DNA from: Sphingobium sp. CAP-1
GTDB taxonomy: Bacteria > Pseudomonadota > Alphaproteobacteria > Sphingomonadales > Sphingomonadaceae
DNA: 64,000 nucleotides
Assembly: GCF_009720145.1 (NCBI RefSeq)
Contig: NZ_CP046253.1
Coordinates: 248,001 to 312,000 of the forward strand
Direction of reading: 5' to 3'
The notes under the pieces were generated by a model. The model ran no database searches and was not told the origin of the DNA. It worked only from the letters and a program-made list of their open reading frames with translations. The position numbers and the translations under genes are program-made. Below are positions 18,530-27,512 of this stretch, in pieces (positions within the stretch are counted from its first letter, which is position 1; each line of letters begins with the position of its first letter).

Positions 18530-19822
18530 ATGCACGGGAATGAAGTGACGCCCAGGCAATTGCGGACGGTCGTGGGGGCCAGCCTGATCGGCACCATGAT
18601 CGAATGGTTCGATTTCTTCATCTATGGCGTCGCATCGGCGCTGGTGTTCAATCGTCTTTTCTTTCCCTCCTTCGAACCGATCATCGGGACACTGCTTGCC
18701 TTTTCGACCTACGCGCTCGGCTTTCTCGCGCGACCGCTTGGGGGTGTCATATTCGGTCATTTCGGCGATCGTGTCGGGCGCAAGAAGCTGTTGATGATCA
18801 GCCTGCTCATGATGGGATTGTCGACCACCGCCATCGGCTTCCTGCCGACCTATGCCCAGATTGGCATATGGGCGCCGATCATCCTCACCCTGTTGCGGCT
18901 GGTGCAGGGTTTTGCCGTGGGCGGCGAATGGGGTGGCGCGGTGTTGATCGTGGCGGAGGTCGCGCCGGCGCATCGGCGCGGCTTCTGGACCTGCTGGCCG
19001 CAGGTGGGCGCGCCGGCGGGCAATCTTCTGGCGGCAGGCGTGTTCGCCATATCGTCCGCGCTGCTGCCCGACGATGCGTTCATGGCCTGGGGCTGGCGTA
19101 TCCCGTTCCTGCTGTCCATCATCCTGGTCGCGGTCGGCTTCTGGCTGCGCAGGGCCGTATCTGAAAGCGCTGTATTTCGGCATGATGCCGAAGCCGGTGT
19201 CGAACGTTTCCCCGCCATGGAGGTGCTGCGACGCAAGGGGCGGGCGCTCCTGACGGGCGGTGGTCTGCGCTTCGGGGAAAATATCTGCTACTATGTCGCT
19301 GCAACCTTTTCCATGACCTATGTCGTGGAAATTCGCGGTGGCGACCGGTCGATGGTGCTGGATGCGGTCCTGATCGGTTCCGCGCTGGAATGTTTGACCA
19401 TGCCCTTCTTCGCGGCCTTGTCCGACCGGATCGGCCGGAGGCTTGTCTATGCCGCCGGTGCGGCGATGGTTGCGGGCTGGTTCCTGATCTTCTTCCCGCT
19501 GCTGGGTTCGGGGGACCGGATGTCGATGATCATGGCGATCGCTATCGCCATGGTGGCCCATGGGGCGATGTATGCGCCACAGGGGGCGTTCATTACCGAA
19601 CTCTTTCCCACCCGTCTGCGCTATTCCGGGGCCAGTATCGCCTATCAGGCGACATCGATCCTCGCTGGGTCGCTCGCGCCTATCATTGCACTGGGTTTGT
19701 TCAAGATGACCGGAGGCACCGGCGCGGTTTCGGCCTATGTCATGGGCAGCCTCGCCATCAGCTTCCTGGCCGCGTTGCTGGCGCCCGAAACCAGAGGCGT
19801 CGATCTGCGCACCGTTGAATGA
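18530..19822 (+). CDS. MFS transporter, metabolite:H+ symporter type
   Basis: A 430-residue inner-membrane permease with about twelve hydrophobic segments. The N-terminal GTMIEWFDFFIYGVASALVF and the loop GHFGDRVGRKKLL between segments 2 and 3 are typical of the MHS group (as in shikimate, proline or aromatic-acid symporters). A second such loop, ALSDRIGRRLVY, occurs in the second half. ATG at 18530 follows GAGAGGGGG; GTG at 18524 is less likely. It closes the DUF1214/SnoaL unit and could import a carboxylated substrate, possibly a steroid acid, though this is only inferred from location. Confidence 0.9.
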   Translation: MHGNEVTPRQLRTVVGASLIGTMIEWFDFFIYGVASALVFNRLFFPSFEPIIGTLLAFSTYALGFLARPLGGVIFGHFGDRVGRKKLLMISLLMMGLSTTAIGFLPTYAQIGIWAPIILTLLRLVQGFAVGGEWGGAVLIVAEVAPAHRRGFWTCWPQVGAPAGNLLAAGVFAISSALLPDDAFMAWGWRIPFLLSIILVAVGFWLRRAVSESAVFRHDAEAGVERFPAMEVLRRKGRALLTGGGLRFGENICYYVAATFSMTYVVEIRGGDRSMVLDAVLIGSALECLTMPFFAALSDRIGRRLVYAAGAAMVAGWFLIFFPLLGSGDRMSMIMAIAIAMVAHGAMYAPQGAFITELFPTRLRYSGASIAYQATSILAGSLAPIIALGLFKMTGGTGAVSAYVMGSLAISFLAALLAPETRGVDLRTVE

Positions 19823-19846
19823 CAGGGAAGAACGAATGACAGGGGC

Positions 19847-19873
19847 GGGGCGCCGCCAGCTTGCCGGCGCCCC
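19847..19873. terminator. GC-rich hairpin between converging genes
   Basis: A 9-bp stem, 19847-19855 pairing with 19865-19873, with a nine-base loop, between the stop codons of the transporter and the converging esterase. It lacks a T run, so intrinsic termination is only possible. Confidence 0.5.
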
Positions 19874-19881
19874 GCTATTCC

Positions 19882-20829
19882 TCAGGCGTCCTGACGGACG
19901 CTTGCAAATTGTTTCTTTGCGAATGCGCAGGCATCGGCCATCGCCGCCTGCGCGCCGGGCAGGAAGCCCAGCCACGACACAAAGCCATGGACCATGCCGG
20001 GATAGCGCTTCACTTCGACCTCGACCCCCGCCTGTTCAAGGACCGGGCCATAGGCTTCAACGGCATCGCGGATCGGATCGCATTCGGCGCTGGCAATGAA
20101 GGTCGCGGGCAGGCCGTCATGGCTGCTCGCCTTCATCGGACTGGCGCGAATATCGTCATAGTCGCTGTTATCTTTGATGTGCAGTTCCCAGAAATAATGG
20201 GCATCGTCCATCCGCAGCATCGGGCCGTTGGCGAACTCGATCGCCGAACCGGTTTCCGGGATCGGATGGATGCCGGGACCGTACCAGTTGAGAACCGCCG
20301 CCAGTTTCGGCGCGCCCGCTTGCCTGGCGAGCAGGGCGCAGGCGCTGGCGATCACGCCGCCGGCACTGTCACCGGCCACGGCGATCAGCGCCGGATTGCC
20401 GCCCAGTTCGGCCGCGTTGGCTGCGGTCCACTCCACCGCTGCCCAGCTATCGTCAAAAGCCGCCGGGAATTTATGTTCGGGCGCCAGGCGATAATCGACC
20501 GACACGACGATCGCGTCGGTTCCGCCAGACAGGCCGCGTGCGATCATGTCCTGCGTATCGAGATCGCCGACCACGAAACCGCCGCCATGGAAATAGACGA
20601 TCAGCGGAAACGGGCCGGCGCCTTCGGGCGTGTAGATCCGCACGGGAATCTCGCCCGCCGGGCCGGGAATGGCGCGGTCGCTGACCGAAGCCAGCCTGAC
20701 CGGCGGCGGCGGCAACTGGGTCGAACTGGACCGCACCGCTTCCCGCAGGGCATCGACCGGAAAATTCCGCACCGGAGGCCATTCGGGCTGGCCGGCGAAC
20801 ATCGCTTCGAGTTGAGGGTCCAAAGGCAT
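19882..20829 (-). CDS. Alpha/beta hydrolase of the hormone-sensitive-lipase family
   Basis: A 315-residue esterase/lipase-type hydrolase. It has the family oxyanion motif YFHGGGFVVG near residue 85, the nucleophile elbow AGDSAGG near residue 160 and the catalytic histidine in GMVHGFVS. ATG at 20829 follows AGGAGG; the upstream gene's stop is one base away. It is the last gene of the long minus-strand operon. Hydrolysis of a steroid ester or lactone, or of a dead-end ester, is conceivable but unproven. A related enzyme closes the plus-strand hsa side at 45659-46600. Confidence 0.86.
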   Translation of the reverse strand: MPLDPQLEAMFAGQPEWPPVRNFPVDALREAVRSSSTQLPPPPVRLASVSDRAIPGPAGEIPVRIYTPEGAGPFPLIVYFHGGGFVVGDLDTQDMIARGLSGGTDAIVVSVDYRLAPEHKFPAAFDDSWAAVEWTAANAAELGGNPALIAVAGDSAGGVIASACALLARQAGAPKLAAVLNWYGPGIHPIPETGSAIEFANGPMLRMDDAHYFWELHIKDNSDYDDIRASPMKASSHDGLPATFIASAECDPIRDAVEAYGPVLEQAGVEVEVKRYPGMVHGFVSWLGFLPGAQAAMADACAFAKKQFASVRQDA

Positions 20830-20830
20830 C

Positions 20831-22396
20831 CTATTCCTCCTGTTGTTCCAGATCACGCAACGCCGTTCGCAGCACCTTGCCCCCGGCATTGCGAGGCAGG
20901 GCATCGACAAAGGCCACCTTACGCGGCGCCTTGTAATTGGCCATGGTTTCGCGCGCCCAACCGATGATCTCCCGTTCATCGGCCACAGCGCCCGGCCGCA
21001 GCACGACGAAGGCCTTGCCGACTTCGCCCATACGGTCGTCGGCTATGCCGATCACCGCGGCCGTTTCGATGGCGGGATGCCCGGCCAGCAACTTTTCGAT
21101 TTCCGCCGGATAGCAGTTGAATCCACCGGAAATATACATGTCCTTCTTCCGGTCGGTGATCGCCAGATAGCCCCGCGCGTCGATGACGCCGATGTCGCCG
21201 GTATGCAGCCATCCATCGGCATCAACCGCCTCGGCGGTTGCCCTGGGATCGTCCAGATAGCCCTTCATCACGGAATGGCCGCGCACCCAGAATTCGCCCG
21301 CCTGTCCCGTGGGCACATCATGTCCCTGGTCATCGACGCAGCGCACTTCGATCCCCGGCATGGGAAGGCCGCAGCTATGCGCGACCGTTTCGGCATCGTC
21401 GCCCTGGCAGGTCATGCAGATGACGCCGCATTCGGTCATGCCATAACCGTTGACGATGTTGGACATGCCCAGTTCGCCGCGCATCCGCTCGACCAGCGCG
21501 GGCGCCACCGGCGCCGCGCCCGTCACCGCGACACGTAGCGAGGAAAAGTCGCGGGGCTTGTCCCCCGCCAGTTCCTGCAACAGCGTCAGATAGATGGTGG
21601 GTGGTCCGGGAAGGAAATTGATGCGATTGACCTCAATCTGTCGCACCATCTCCGCGCCGTCGAACATCGCCATGGGTACGATGGTCGCGCCACGGGTGAA
21701 GCAGTTCACCCAGCCCGCCTTGTAGCCGAATGTGTGGAAGAACGGGTTGACGATCAGATAATTGTCACCTTCGCGCAGGTCGACGCGCACCGCCCAGTCG
21801 CCAAAGGTCTGCACGACCTGTCGGTGACTGGTCAGCGCCCCCTTGGGGCGGCCTGTCGTGCCGGACGTAAAGATGATGTCGCTGATATCGTCGCCCGACA
21901 GGCGGGCAAAGGCCGCGTCGACCGCCGGATCGTCCGCGCCTCTACCCGATGCGAGAAAGGCTTCGAACCCGCTGTCGGTGTGGATGACGGTTTTGAGATC
22001 GGGAAGCGCCTCGCTCGCCAGCAGCGTCCGATAGTCAGTGCCCAGGAAATCCTGGGGTGCGAACACCAATATCGCGCGACTGCGCCGCAATATGTCGGCG
22101 GCCTCCCGCCCCTTGAAGCGGGTATTGAGCGGAATAATGGCCGCGCCGGCGATATGCGCGCCCAGCGCCGCGATGATCCAGGCGCGGCTGTTGGGCGCCC
22201 AGATGCCGACCCGGCTGCCATGGCCAACCCCGTGCGCCAGCATGGCCGACGCCGACCTGCGGGCGTCGGTCCATAGCTGTGCGAAGGTCCAGCGCTGTTC
22301 GCCCTCGATCAGCCCGATGCGTTCGGGCCAGCGTTCCGCCGCGGCCTTCGCCGATGCCGGGATGGTTTTGGGCCATGTTCCCATGGTTTCGGTCAT
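20831..22396 (-). CDS. fadD3: HIP-CoA ligase-like acyl-CoA synthetase
   Basis: A 521-residue AMP-forming ligase. Motifs: FTSGTTGRPKGALTSHRQ, the distinctive NPFFHTFGYKAG, ITDRKKDMYISGGFNCYPAE and the catalytic lysine in PRNAGGKVLR. NPFF-FGYKAG and the flanking sequence resemble mycobacterial FadD3, which activates the C/D-ring propanoate intermediate HIP (3aalpha-H-4alpha(3'-propanoate)-7abeta-methylhexahydro-1,5-indanedione) to its CoA thioester. That is the first committed step of C/D-ring breakdown, and the neighbours (ipdF, ipdC, echA20, ipdAB, fadA6) complete the route. Its ATG overlaps the stop of the upstream acyl-CoA dehydrogenase (ATGA). Confidence 0.85.
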   Translation of the reverse strand: MTETMGTWPKTIPASAKAAAERWPERIGLIEGEQRWTFAQLWTDARRSASAMLAHGVGHGSRVGIWAPNSRAWIIAALGAHIAGAAIIPLNTRFKGREAADILRRSRAILVFAPQDFLGTDYRTLLASEALPDLKTVIHTDSGFEAFLASGRGADDPAVDAAFARLSGDDISDIIFTSGTTGRPKGALTSHRQVVQTFGDWAVRVDLREGDNYLIVNPFFHTFGYKAGWVNCFTRGATIVPMAMFDGAEMVRQIEVNRINFLPGPPTIYLTLLQELAGDKPRDFSSLRVAVTGAAPVAPALVERMRGELGMSNIVNGYGMTECGVICMTCQGDDAETVAHSCGLPMPGIEVRCVDDQGHDVPTGQAGEFWVRGHSVMKGYLDDPRATAEAVDADGWLHTGDIGVIDARGYLAITDRKKDMYISGGFNCYPAEIEKLLAGHPAIETAAVIGIADDRMGEVGKAFVVLRPGAVADEREIIGWARETMANYKAPRKVAFVDALPRNAGGKVLRTALRDLEQQEE

Positions 22397-23580
22397 TTCC
22401 CCCGTGGCTCCCTCGGCAGGCCCAGACCGCGCTCGGCAATGATGTTGCGCTGGATCTGGTCGGTCCCGGCATAGATGGTGTCGGACCGGCTCATCAGATA
22501 CATGTTGGGCAGGCCGTCAAACCGCTCCTCACTGGCGCCAATCTCGCCTTCCTGACCCAGAACGTCCATGGCGAGTTCGCCCAGCGCCACATGCCACCGC
22601 GACCAGTAGAGTTTGTAGGTATAGGCCGCGCCGGAAAGCGCCGATCCGCCCCCGCCCTCGTTATCGTCGTCGGACAACATGCGCAGGCCGTTATAGCGCA
22701 TGATTTTCAGGCCGGCATGGGCATGGGCGATCTTTTGCCGGATGATGGGATCGTCCACCTTGCCGTTGGCTTTGGCCGCCGCGATGATCTCGTCCAGTTC
22801 GGTCCTGAAGTGCATCTGCTGCGCCAGTGTCGACACGCCGCGTTCGAAACCGAGCAGCGCCATCGCCACTTTCCACCCGTCGCCTTCCTCACCGATCCGG
22901 TCGATGGCCAGCGCCTCCGCTCCGTCGAAAAAGACCTCGGCGAATTCGGCTTCGCCGGTCATCTGGCGGATGGGCCGGGCATCCACGCCCGGCTGGTCCA
23001 TCGGCACCATCAGGAAGGACAGACCCTTGTTGCCCACGCTGCCCGGTTCGGTGCGACAGACCACGAAGCACCAGTCGGCGATGGTGCCCATCGATGTCCA
23101 GATCTTCTGCCCGTCGATGACATATTTGTCGCCTTCCCGGCGCGCCTTGGTCTTGACGTTCGCCAGGTCCGATCCCGCGCCCGGTTCCGAATAGCCCTGG
23201 CACCAGATGGCCCGGCCATGGGCGATGTCGGGCAGAAAGCGGGCCTTCTGCTCCTCATTGCCCATGGCGATCAGCGTCGGGCCGAGCAGTTCCACGCCCA
23301 GATGGCCTGCGCGGGGCGGCCCCTTGGCGCGGGCATATTCCTCCGCGAAGATGATCTGCTCGGCAATGGACGCATTGCGTCCGCCCCATTCTTCGGGCCA
23401 TCCGACCACACTCCATCGCGCCTCGCCCAATGCCTGTTCCCAGGCGCGGCGTTCCTCGACATTGTCGGTCTGGTTGGTCTGGCCACGGATCGCCTTGAAG
23501 GGACCGGAAAGCTGAGCGTTCAGCCAGTCGGCCGCCTCCTGGCGAAAGGCTTTGAGTTCAGGGGCGAAGGCAAGCTGCAT
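22393..23580 (-). CDS. Acyl-CoA dehydrogenase, large (FAD-binding) type
   Basis: A 395-residue flavoprotein that introduces an alpha-beta double bond in an acyl-CoA. The FAD-contact segment QGYSEPGAGSDLANV and the C-terminal IYAGTDQIQRNIIAERGLGLPR are characteristic. It lies between a thiolase and the fadD3-like ligase, so it may act first on HIP-CoA as FadE30 does in mycobacteria. In steroid degraders such large subunits often pair with a smaller catalytically degenerate one; the 359-residue small-type protein at 26433-27512 is the candidate partner. ATG at 23580; stop overlaps the ligase start. Confidence 0.88.
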   Translation of the reverse strand: MQLAFAPELKAFRQEAADWLNAQLSGPFKAIRGQTNQTDNVEERRAWEQALGEARWSVVGWPEEWGGRNASIAEQIIFAEEYARAKGPPRAGHLGVELLGPTLIAMGNEEQKARFLPDIAHGRAIWCQGYSEPGAGSDLANVKTKARREGDKYVIDGQKIWTSMGTIADWCFVVCRTEPGSVGNKGLSFLMVPMDQPGVDARPIRQMTGEAEFAEVFFDGAEALAIDRIGEEGDGWKVAMALLGFERGVSTLAQQMHFRTELDEIIAAAKANGKVDDPIIRQKIAHAHAGLKIMRYNGLRMLSDDDNEGGGGSALSGAAYTYKLYWSRWHVALGELAMDVLGQEGEIGASEERFDGLPNMYLMSRSDTIYAGTDQIQRNIIAERGLGLPREPRGK

Positions 23581-23583
23581 GGA

Positions 23584-24786
23584 TCAGGCGACCTCGAACA
23601 GACCGGCGGCGCCCATGCCGCCCGCGATGCACATGGACACGACGACATATTTGACGCCCCGGCGCTTGCCCTCGATCAGGGCGTGGCCGACCAGGCGGCT
23701 GCCGGTCATGGCGAAGGGGTGGCCGATGGCGATGCCGCCACCATTGACGTTCAGCTTTTCAGGATCGATGTCCAGCGTACGCTGGCAATACAGTGCCTGA
23801 TTGGCAAAGGCCTCGTTGATTTCCCACAGGCCGATATCGTCCATCTTCAGGCCGGTGCGCTCCAACAGCTTGGGGATGGCGAATACCGGGCCGATGCCCA
23901 TTTCATCCGCGCCACAACCGGCGACCTGGAATCCGCGATAGACGCCCAGAATCGGCAGGCCTTCCTTCTGCGCGGCGGCCAGATCCATCACGACCTGCGC
24001 CGATGCGCCGTCGGACAACTGGCTGGAATTGCCCGCGGTCACATGCTTGCCTTCTTTGATGACCAGCCCGTTCTTGAACACGGGCTTCAACTCGGACAGC
24101 TTCTCATAGGTGGTGCCGGCGCGGATGCCCTCATCCTTTGTCAGCGTCAGCTCTTCCTTGCCGGTTTCGTTGCCTTCCTTGTCGAACAGCGCCTTGGTGA
24201 CGGTGATCGGCACGATTTCGTCATCGAACTTGCCCGCTTCCTGTGCGGCGGCGGCGCGCTGCTGGCTCTGCGCGGCGAAACGGTCCTGGTCCTCGCGGCT
24301 GATGCCATAGCGTTCCGCGACGATCTCGGCAGTTTCGATCATCACCATATAGGCGTTGGGATCGCGCGCCTTGATGAATTCGGAACGGTTGCGGAAGGCC
24401 GGATAATGTTTGTCTATGGTCAGTGAGACATTTTCGACGCCGCCTGAAATCGCGCAATCAATCTCGTTGGCGATGATGCCGCGCGCCGCGAAGGCAAGGG
24501 CGTTGAGGCCCGATGAACATTTGCGGTCCATCGAAAAGCCGCTGGTCGTGTCGGGCAGGACCGAACCATGGACGGTCAGGCGGCCGACATTGTAGCTCTG
24601 GGTATTCCACTGATTGGCCACGCCGAGATAAACGTCATCGACGCGGGCCGGATCAATGCCCGCGCGGGCGATGGCGGCATCGACGACATGGCTCGACATG
24701 AACGGCGCTTCGGTGTCGTTGAACGCCCCCCGATAGGCCTTGCCTACGCCGGTGCGGGCGGTGGAAATGATGGCTGCTTCACGCAT
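23584..24786 (-). CDS. Acetyl-CoA acetyltransferase (thiolase)
   Basis: A 400-residue thiolase. The acyl-accepting cysteine is in [13 protein letters not shown], the histidine in [14 protein letters not shown], the second cysteine in [14 protein letters not shown], and NEAFANQA is the usual active-site loop. It cleaves a 3-ketoacyl-CoA with free CoA. It is a different branch from the fadA6-like thiolase at 29535-30686, so the operon carries two thiolases for two cleavage steps or substrates. AGAGGA precedes the ATG at 24786. The gene lies between the ketosteroid isomerase and an acyl-CoA dehydrogenase. Confidence 0.92.
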   Translation of the reverse strand: MREAAIISTARTGVGKAYRGAFNDTEAPFMSSHVVDAAIARAGIDPARVDDVYLGVANQWNTQSYNVGRLTVHGSVLPDTTSGFSMDRKCSSGLNALAFAARGIIANEIDCAISGGVENVSLTIDKHYPAFRNRSEFIKARDPNAYMVMIETAEIVAERYGISREDQDRFAAQSQQRAAAAQEAGKFDDEIVPITVTKALFDKEGNETGKEELTLTKDEGIRAGTTYEKLSELKPVFKNGLVIKEGKHVTAGNSSQLSDGASAQVVMDLAAAQKEGLPILGVYRGFQVAGCGADEMGIGPVFAIPKLLERTGLKMDDIGLWEINEAFANQALYCQRTLDIDPEKLNVNGGGIAIGHPFAMTGSRLVGHALIEGKRRGVKYVVVSMCIAGGMGAAGLFEVA

Positions 24787-24800
24787 TGGGGAAATCCTCT

Positions 24801-25175
24801 TTAGAAACCGTGCATATTGGTGGCGCCCCAGAAAGCGCGCATTTCGATGACCTCATTGGCTTCGTTGAAGCGGAAGGTGTCGATAACGTCGATGCGCTTG
24901 GGGCCGCCGTCGAAATTCAGGTTCACCGAAAAGGGGAATACCGCATAGTCCGCCCCCACGCGCACTGGTCCTTCCAGCTTCAGTCTGGCGCCGGTTTTCA
25001 TCGATTCGGCATAGAAAGCGCGGATCGCTTCGCGTCCGTGGTGGATCGGGCTGCCGATCGGATCTTCCACGGTCGCGTCGATTGCATAGAGCGCGGCGAC
25101 CTGGTCGGCGCTGCCTGCCTCGAACGCGGCGACATAGGCGTGGACGGCGGCTTCCATCTTTGCGGGATCAGGCAT
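24801..25175 (-). CDS. ksi: Steroid delta-isomerase (ketosteroid isomerase)
   Basis: A 124-residue NTF2-fold enzyme that moves a double bond from delta-5 to delta-4 in 3-ketosteroids. With ATG at 25175 as start the catalytic residues fall exactly where they do in the Comamonas testosteroni enzyme: Tyr14 (VHAYVAAFEAG), Asp38 (TVEDPIGSP) and Asp99 (DVIDTFRF). GGAG lies eight bases upstream of this ATG, whereas a GTG at 25184 has no usable site, so the numbering and the ribosome site agree. Unlike the other small SnoaL-type proteins here, this one has the complete catalytic set. Its place among C/D-ring genes, well below the step it catalyses, is unusual. Confidence 0.9.
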   Translation of the reverse strand: MPDPAKMEAAVHAYVAAFEAGSADQVAALYAIDATVEDPIGSPIHHGREAIRAFYAESMKTGARLKLEGPVRVGADYAVFPFSVNLNFDGGPKRIDVIDTFRFNEANEVIEMRAFWGATNMHGF

Positions 25176-25180
25176 CCTGT

Positions 25181-25642
25181 TCACTCCGGGAAATAACGGT
25201 TGATGGTGTCTACGACGCAGGCGGGCTTGTCCTTGCCTTCGATCTCCACCGTAACGCGGATCACGGCCTGGATGGCGCCGCCCTTGACTTCCTGCGCCGA
25301 TACGATCTCGCCGGTGCCGCGAATGCGTGATCCGACGACGACCGGCGTCAGGAAGCGGGTCTTGTCCATGCCGACATTCACGCCCGCAGAAAAACCCTGC
25401 ACCTCAACGATCTGTGGCATGAACAGGTTGACGAGGGAGAGGGTCAGATAGCCATGCGCGATGGTCGCGCCGAACGGTCCGTCCTTGGCGCGCACCGGAT
25501 CGACATGAATCCACTGATGGTCGCCGGTGCAGTCGGCAAAGGCGTCGATCCGGTCCTGCTCGATCGTCAGCCAGTCCGAATAATCCAGCTTCGCGCCTTC
25601 CTTGCCCAGAAGTGCGCGGGGTGTTTCGAAGATAACCGCCAT
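25181..25642 (-). CDS. MaoC-like (R)-specific enoyl-CoA hydratase
   Basis: A 153-residue single hot-dog-fold protein. The catalytic hydratase motif is visible as FADCTGDHQWIHVDPVRAK followed by GATIAHGYLTLSL, with the catalytic aspartate and histidine of the MaoC/PhaJ family. It hydrates a trans-2-enoyl-CoA to the 3-hydroxyacyl-CoA. The start at 25642 begins the conserved MAVIFETP; longer upstream frames lie inside ipdF. It lies between ipdF and the ketosteroid isomerase, two and five bases away. Probably acts in ring-derived or side-chain beta-oxidation. Confidence 0.88.
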   Translation of the reverse strand: MAVIFETPRALLGKEGAKLDYSDWLTIEQDRIDAFADCTGDHQWIHVDPVRAKDGPFGATIAHGYLTLSLVNLFMPQIVEVQGFSAGVNVGMDKTRFLTPVVVGSRIRGTGEIVSAQEVKGGAIQAVIRVTVEIEGKDKPACVVDTINRYFPE

Positions 25643-25644
25643 GG

Positions 25645-26436
25645 TCAGGCTCTCTGACTGGAGCAGGAGATGATTTCGCCCGTCAGATAGGAGGACAGGT
25701 CGCTCGCCAGGAACATCATGACATTGGCGACTTCCCATACTTCTGCGGGGCGCTTGAAGGCTTCCTTCTCGACCAACTTGTCCAGGGCATCCTGCGTCGT
25801 CACCTTGGCAAGGAAGGGATGCATGGCAAGGCTGGGCGCGACCGCGTTGATCCGCACGCCATGTTCGGCCGCCTCGATCGCGGCGCAGCGGGTGAAGGCC
25901 ATGACGCCCGCCTTGGCGGCGGCATAATGGGCCTGCCCCTTCTGCGCGCGCCAGCCAAGGACGGACGCGTTGTTGACCATGACGCCTGATTTATTGGCAT
26001 ACATGCCGGGCAGGAAGGCGCGGGTCATGCGGAACAGGCTGGTCAGCGTAACGTCGAACACGCGGTTCCATTGTTCGTCGGTCATGTCGATGACATCGAC
26101 TTCGCCGCCAAGGCCCGCATTGTTGATCAGCACGTCGACCTTGCCCAGCGTAGCGATCGACGCATCGCGCAGCGCCTGAACGGCCTCCTCGCTGGTAACG
26201 TCGCAGACGAACACCGCAGGACGCTCGCTGCCCACTTCGTCGGCGATGCGATCGGCCGCTTCATTGAGGCGACGCTCATGAAAGTCGCTGATCAGCAGCG
26301 TCGCGCCTTCCTCCGCCGCGCGCTTGGCGGCGGCAAAGCCGATGCCGGTGCCCGCGGCGGCGGTCACGACGACGCTCTTGCCCTTCAACAGGCCGGATGG
26401 TGTCGGATAGGCGGGAACGGGAGAAGTCGGGGTCAT
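25645..26436 (-). CDS. ipdF: 5-hydroxy-HIC-CoA dehydrogenase-like SDR
   Basis: A 263-residue SDR. VVVTAAAGTGIG replaces the usual TGGxxGIG, NNASVLGWRAQKGQAHYAAAK holds Ser/Tyr/Lys, and SSYLTGE is near the C terminus. TAAAGTGIG, ISD.HERRL, VLGWRAQ and ALTRC.AIEAAE are recognisable from mycobacterial IpdF, which in the HIP pathway oxidises the hydroxyl on the C ring of the CoA ester before ring opening. That assignment is by recalled family sequence, not a search. Its ATG overlaps the stop of the upstream acyl-CoA dehydrogenase by four bases. Confidence 0.85.
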   Translation of the reverse strand: MTPTSPVPAYPTPSGLLKGKSVVVTAAAGTGIGFAAAKRAAEEGATLLISDFHERRLNEAADRIADEVGSERPAVFVCDVTSEEAVQALRDASIATLGKVDVLINNAGLGGEVDVIDMTDEQWNRVFDVTLTSLFRMTRAFLPGMYANKSGVMVNNASVLGWRAQKGQAHYAAAKAGVMAFTRCAAIEAAEHGVRINAVAPSLAMHPFLAKVTTQDALDKLVEKEAFKRPAEVWEVANVMMFLASDLSSYLTGEIISCSSQRA

Positions 26437-27512
26437 GCGGCGTCCTTCAGGATGATGGCGGCCAGGGCTTCGCGATGCGCGTCGGACGTGCCGAGCCAGT
26501 TCGAAGCCGCGCGCGCGCGCTTGAAATAGAGATGGGCGTGATGTTCCCAGGTGAAGCCGATGCCACCATGCAACTGAATTGCGTCGCCGCTGACCGATCG
26601 ATAGGCGTCGGAGACATAGCAGCGCGCGACATGGCAGGCTTCGGCCAGTTCCTCGCCATTTTCATCGATGGCGGCGGCGGCATAATAAGCGGCTGATCGC
26701 GATGCTTCGACCAGCAGCATCATGTCCGCCAGCATATGCTTATAGGCCTGGAACGACCCGATCAGGCGACCGAACTGCACCCGCTGTCCGGCATAGTCGA
26801 CCGTGGCGTCGAGGCTATATTGTATACCCCCGGTCTGTTCGGCGGCCAGCAGGCCCGCGCCGATCGTCAGCGTCCGTTCGATCGCGGCCGCGGCGCTACC
26901 CGGCGTTCCCAGCACCATGTCCGGTGTCACCGCACAATCGAAGCGCAGCGTCGCGAAACGGCGCGTCCGGTCAAGGCCCGGCAACGCCTCGATGACCAGT
27001 CCGGGCGTGCCGGCTTCCAGCACGATCAGGCTGTCGTCCGCCGTGGCGACAAAGATCAGGTCGGCAACATGGGCAAAGGTCACGAAAGAGGCGGTGCCAG
27101 TCAGCCGGCCGTCCGAAAGGGTCGGACGGCCGGCTGTTCCGGCAAGGCAAGCCTTCGTCCCCGACGCTAGACGAGGGAGGAGTGTCGATTTCTGACCCTC
27201 ATCCGCCGCGGCGAGAACAGCCTGCACAGCCAGAACCGCAGTTTCGAAAAAGGGAACAGGCGCAAGCACGCGGCCCGTTTCCTCCAGCACCAGCGCCATT
27301 TCGATCGCGCCCAGCCCCAGGCCGCCAAATTCCTCCGGCACCATCAATCCGGCGAAACCCATTTCGCTAGCCAGGCTGTGCCACAGCCCCTCGTCAAAGC
27401 CGGTGCTGCCCTCCACCGCGGCGCGGATCACATCGGGATTGGCGGCGTCGGTCAGAAAGTCGCGTGCCGCTTCCTGAATGGCGCGCTGGTCGTCGCTGAG
27501 CGCGAAGTTCAT
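26433..27512 (-). CDS. Acyl-CoA dehydrogenase, small (partner) type
   Basis: A 359-residue acyl-CoA dehydrogenase family member. It has the N-terminal helical domain (MNFALSDDQRAIQEAARDFL) and a C-terminal IQLHGGIGFTWEHHAHLYFKRA, but lacks the QGYSEPG-SGSD FAD/substrate loop of the large type. Proteins with this layout form alpha2beta2 complexes with a large subunit in steroid degradation (FadE26-27, FadE28-29, FadE31-32/33 in mycobacteria). No large subunit is adjacent, so the 395-residue protein at 22393-23580 may be its partner. Start and stop overlap neighbours on both sides. Confidence 0.82.
   Translation of the reverse strand: MNFALSDDQRAIQEAARDFLTDAANPDVIRAAVEGSTGFDEGLWHSLASEMGFAGLMVPEEFGGLGLGAIEMALVLEETGRVLAPVPFFETAVLAVQAVLAAADEGQKSTLLPRLASGTKACLAGTAGRPTLSDGRLTGTASFVTFAHVADLIFVATADDSLIVLEAGTPGLVIEALPGLDRTRRFATLRFDCAVTPDMVLGTPGSAAAAIERTLTIGAGLLAAEQTGGIQYSLDATVDYAGQRVQFGRLIGSFQAYKHMLADMMLLVEASRSAAYYAAAAIDENGEELAEACHVARCYVSDAYRSVSGDAIQLHGGIGFTWEHHAHLYFKRARAASNWLGTSDAHREALAAIILKDAA

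Noticed and set aside
22279..24426. A 715-codon plus-strand open frame across ligase, dehydrogenase and thiolase
   Set aside because: Antisense to three well-supported genes and crosses their borders.
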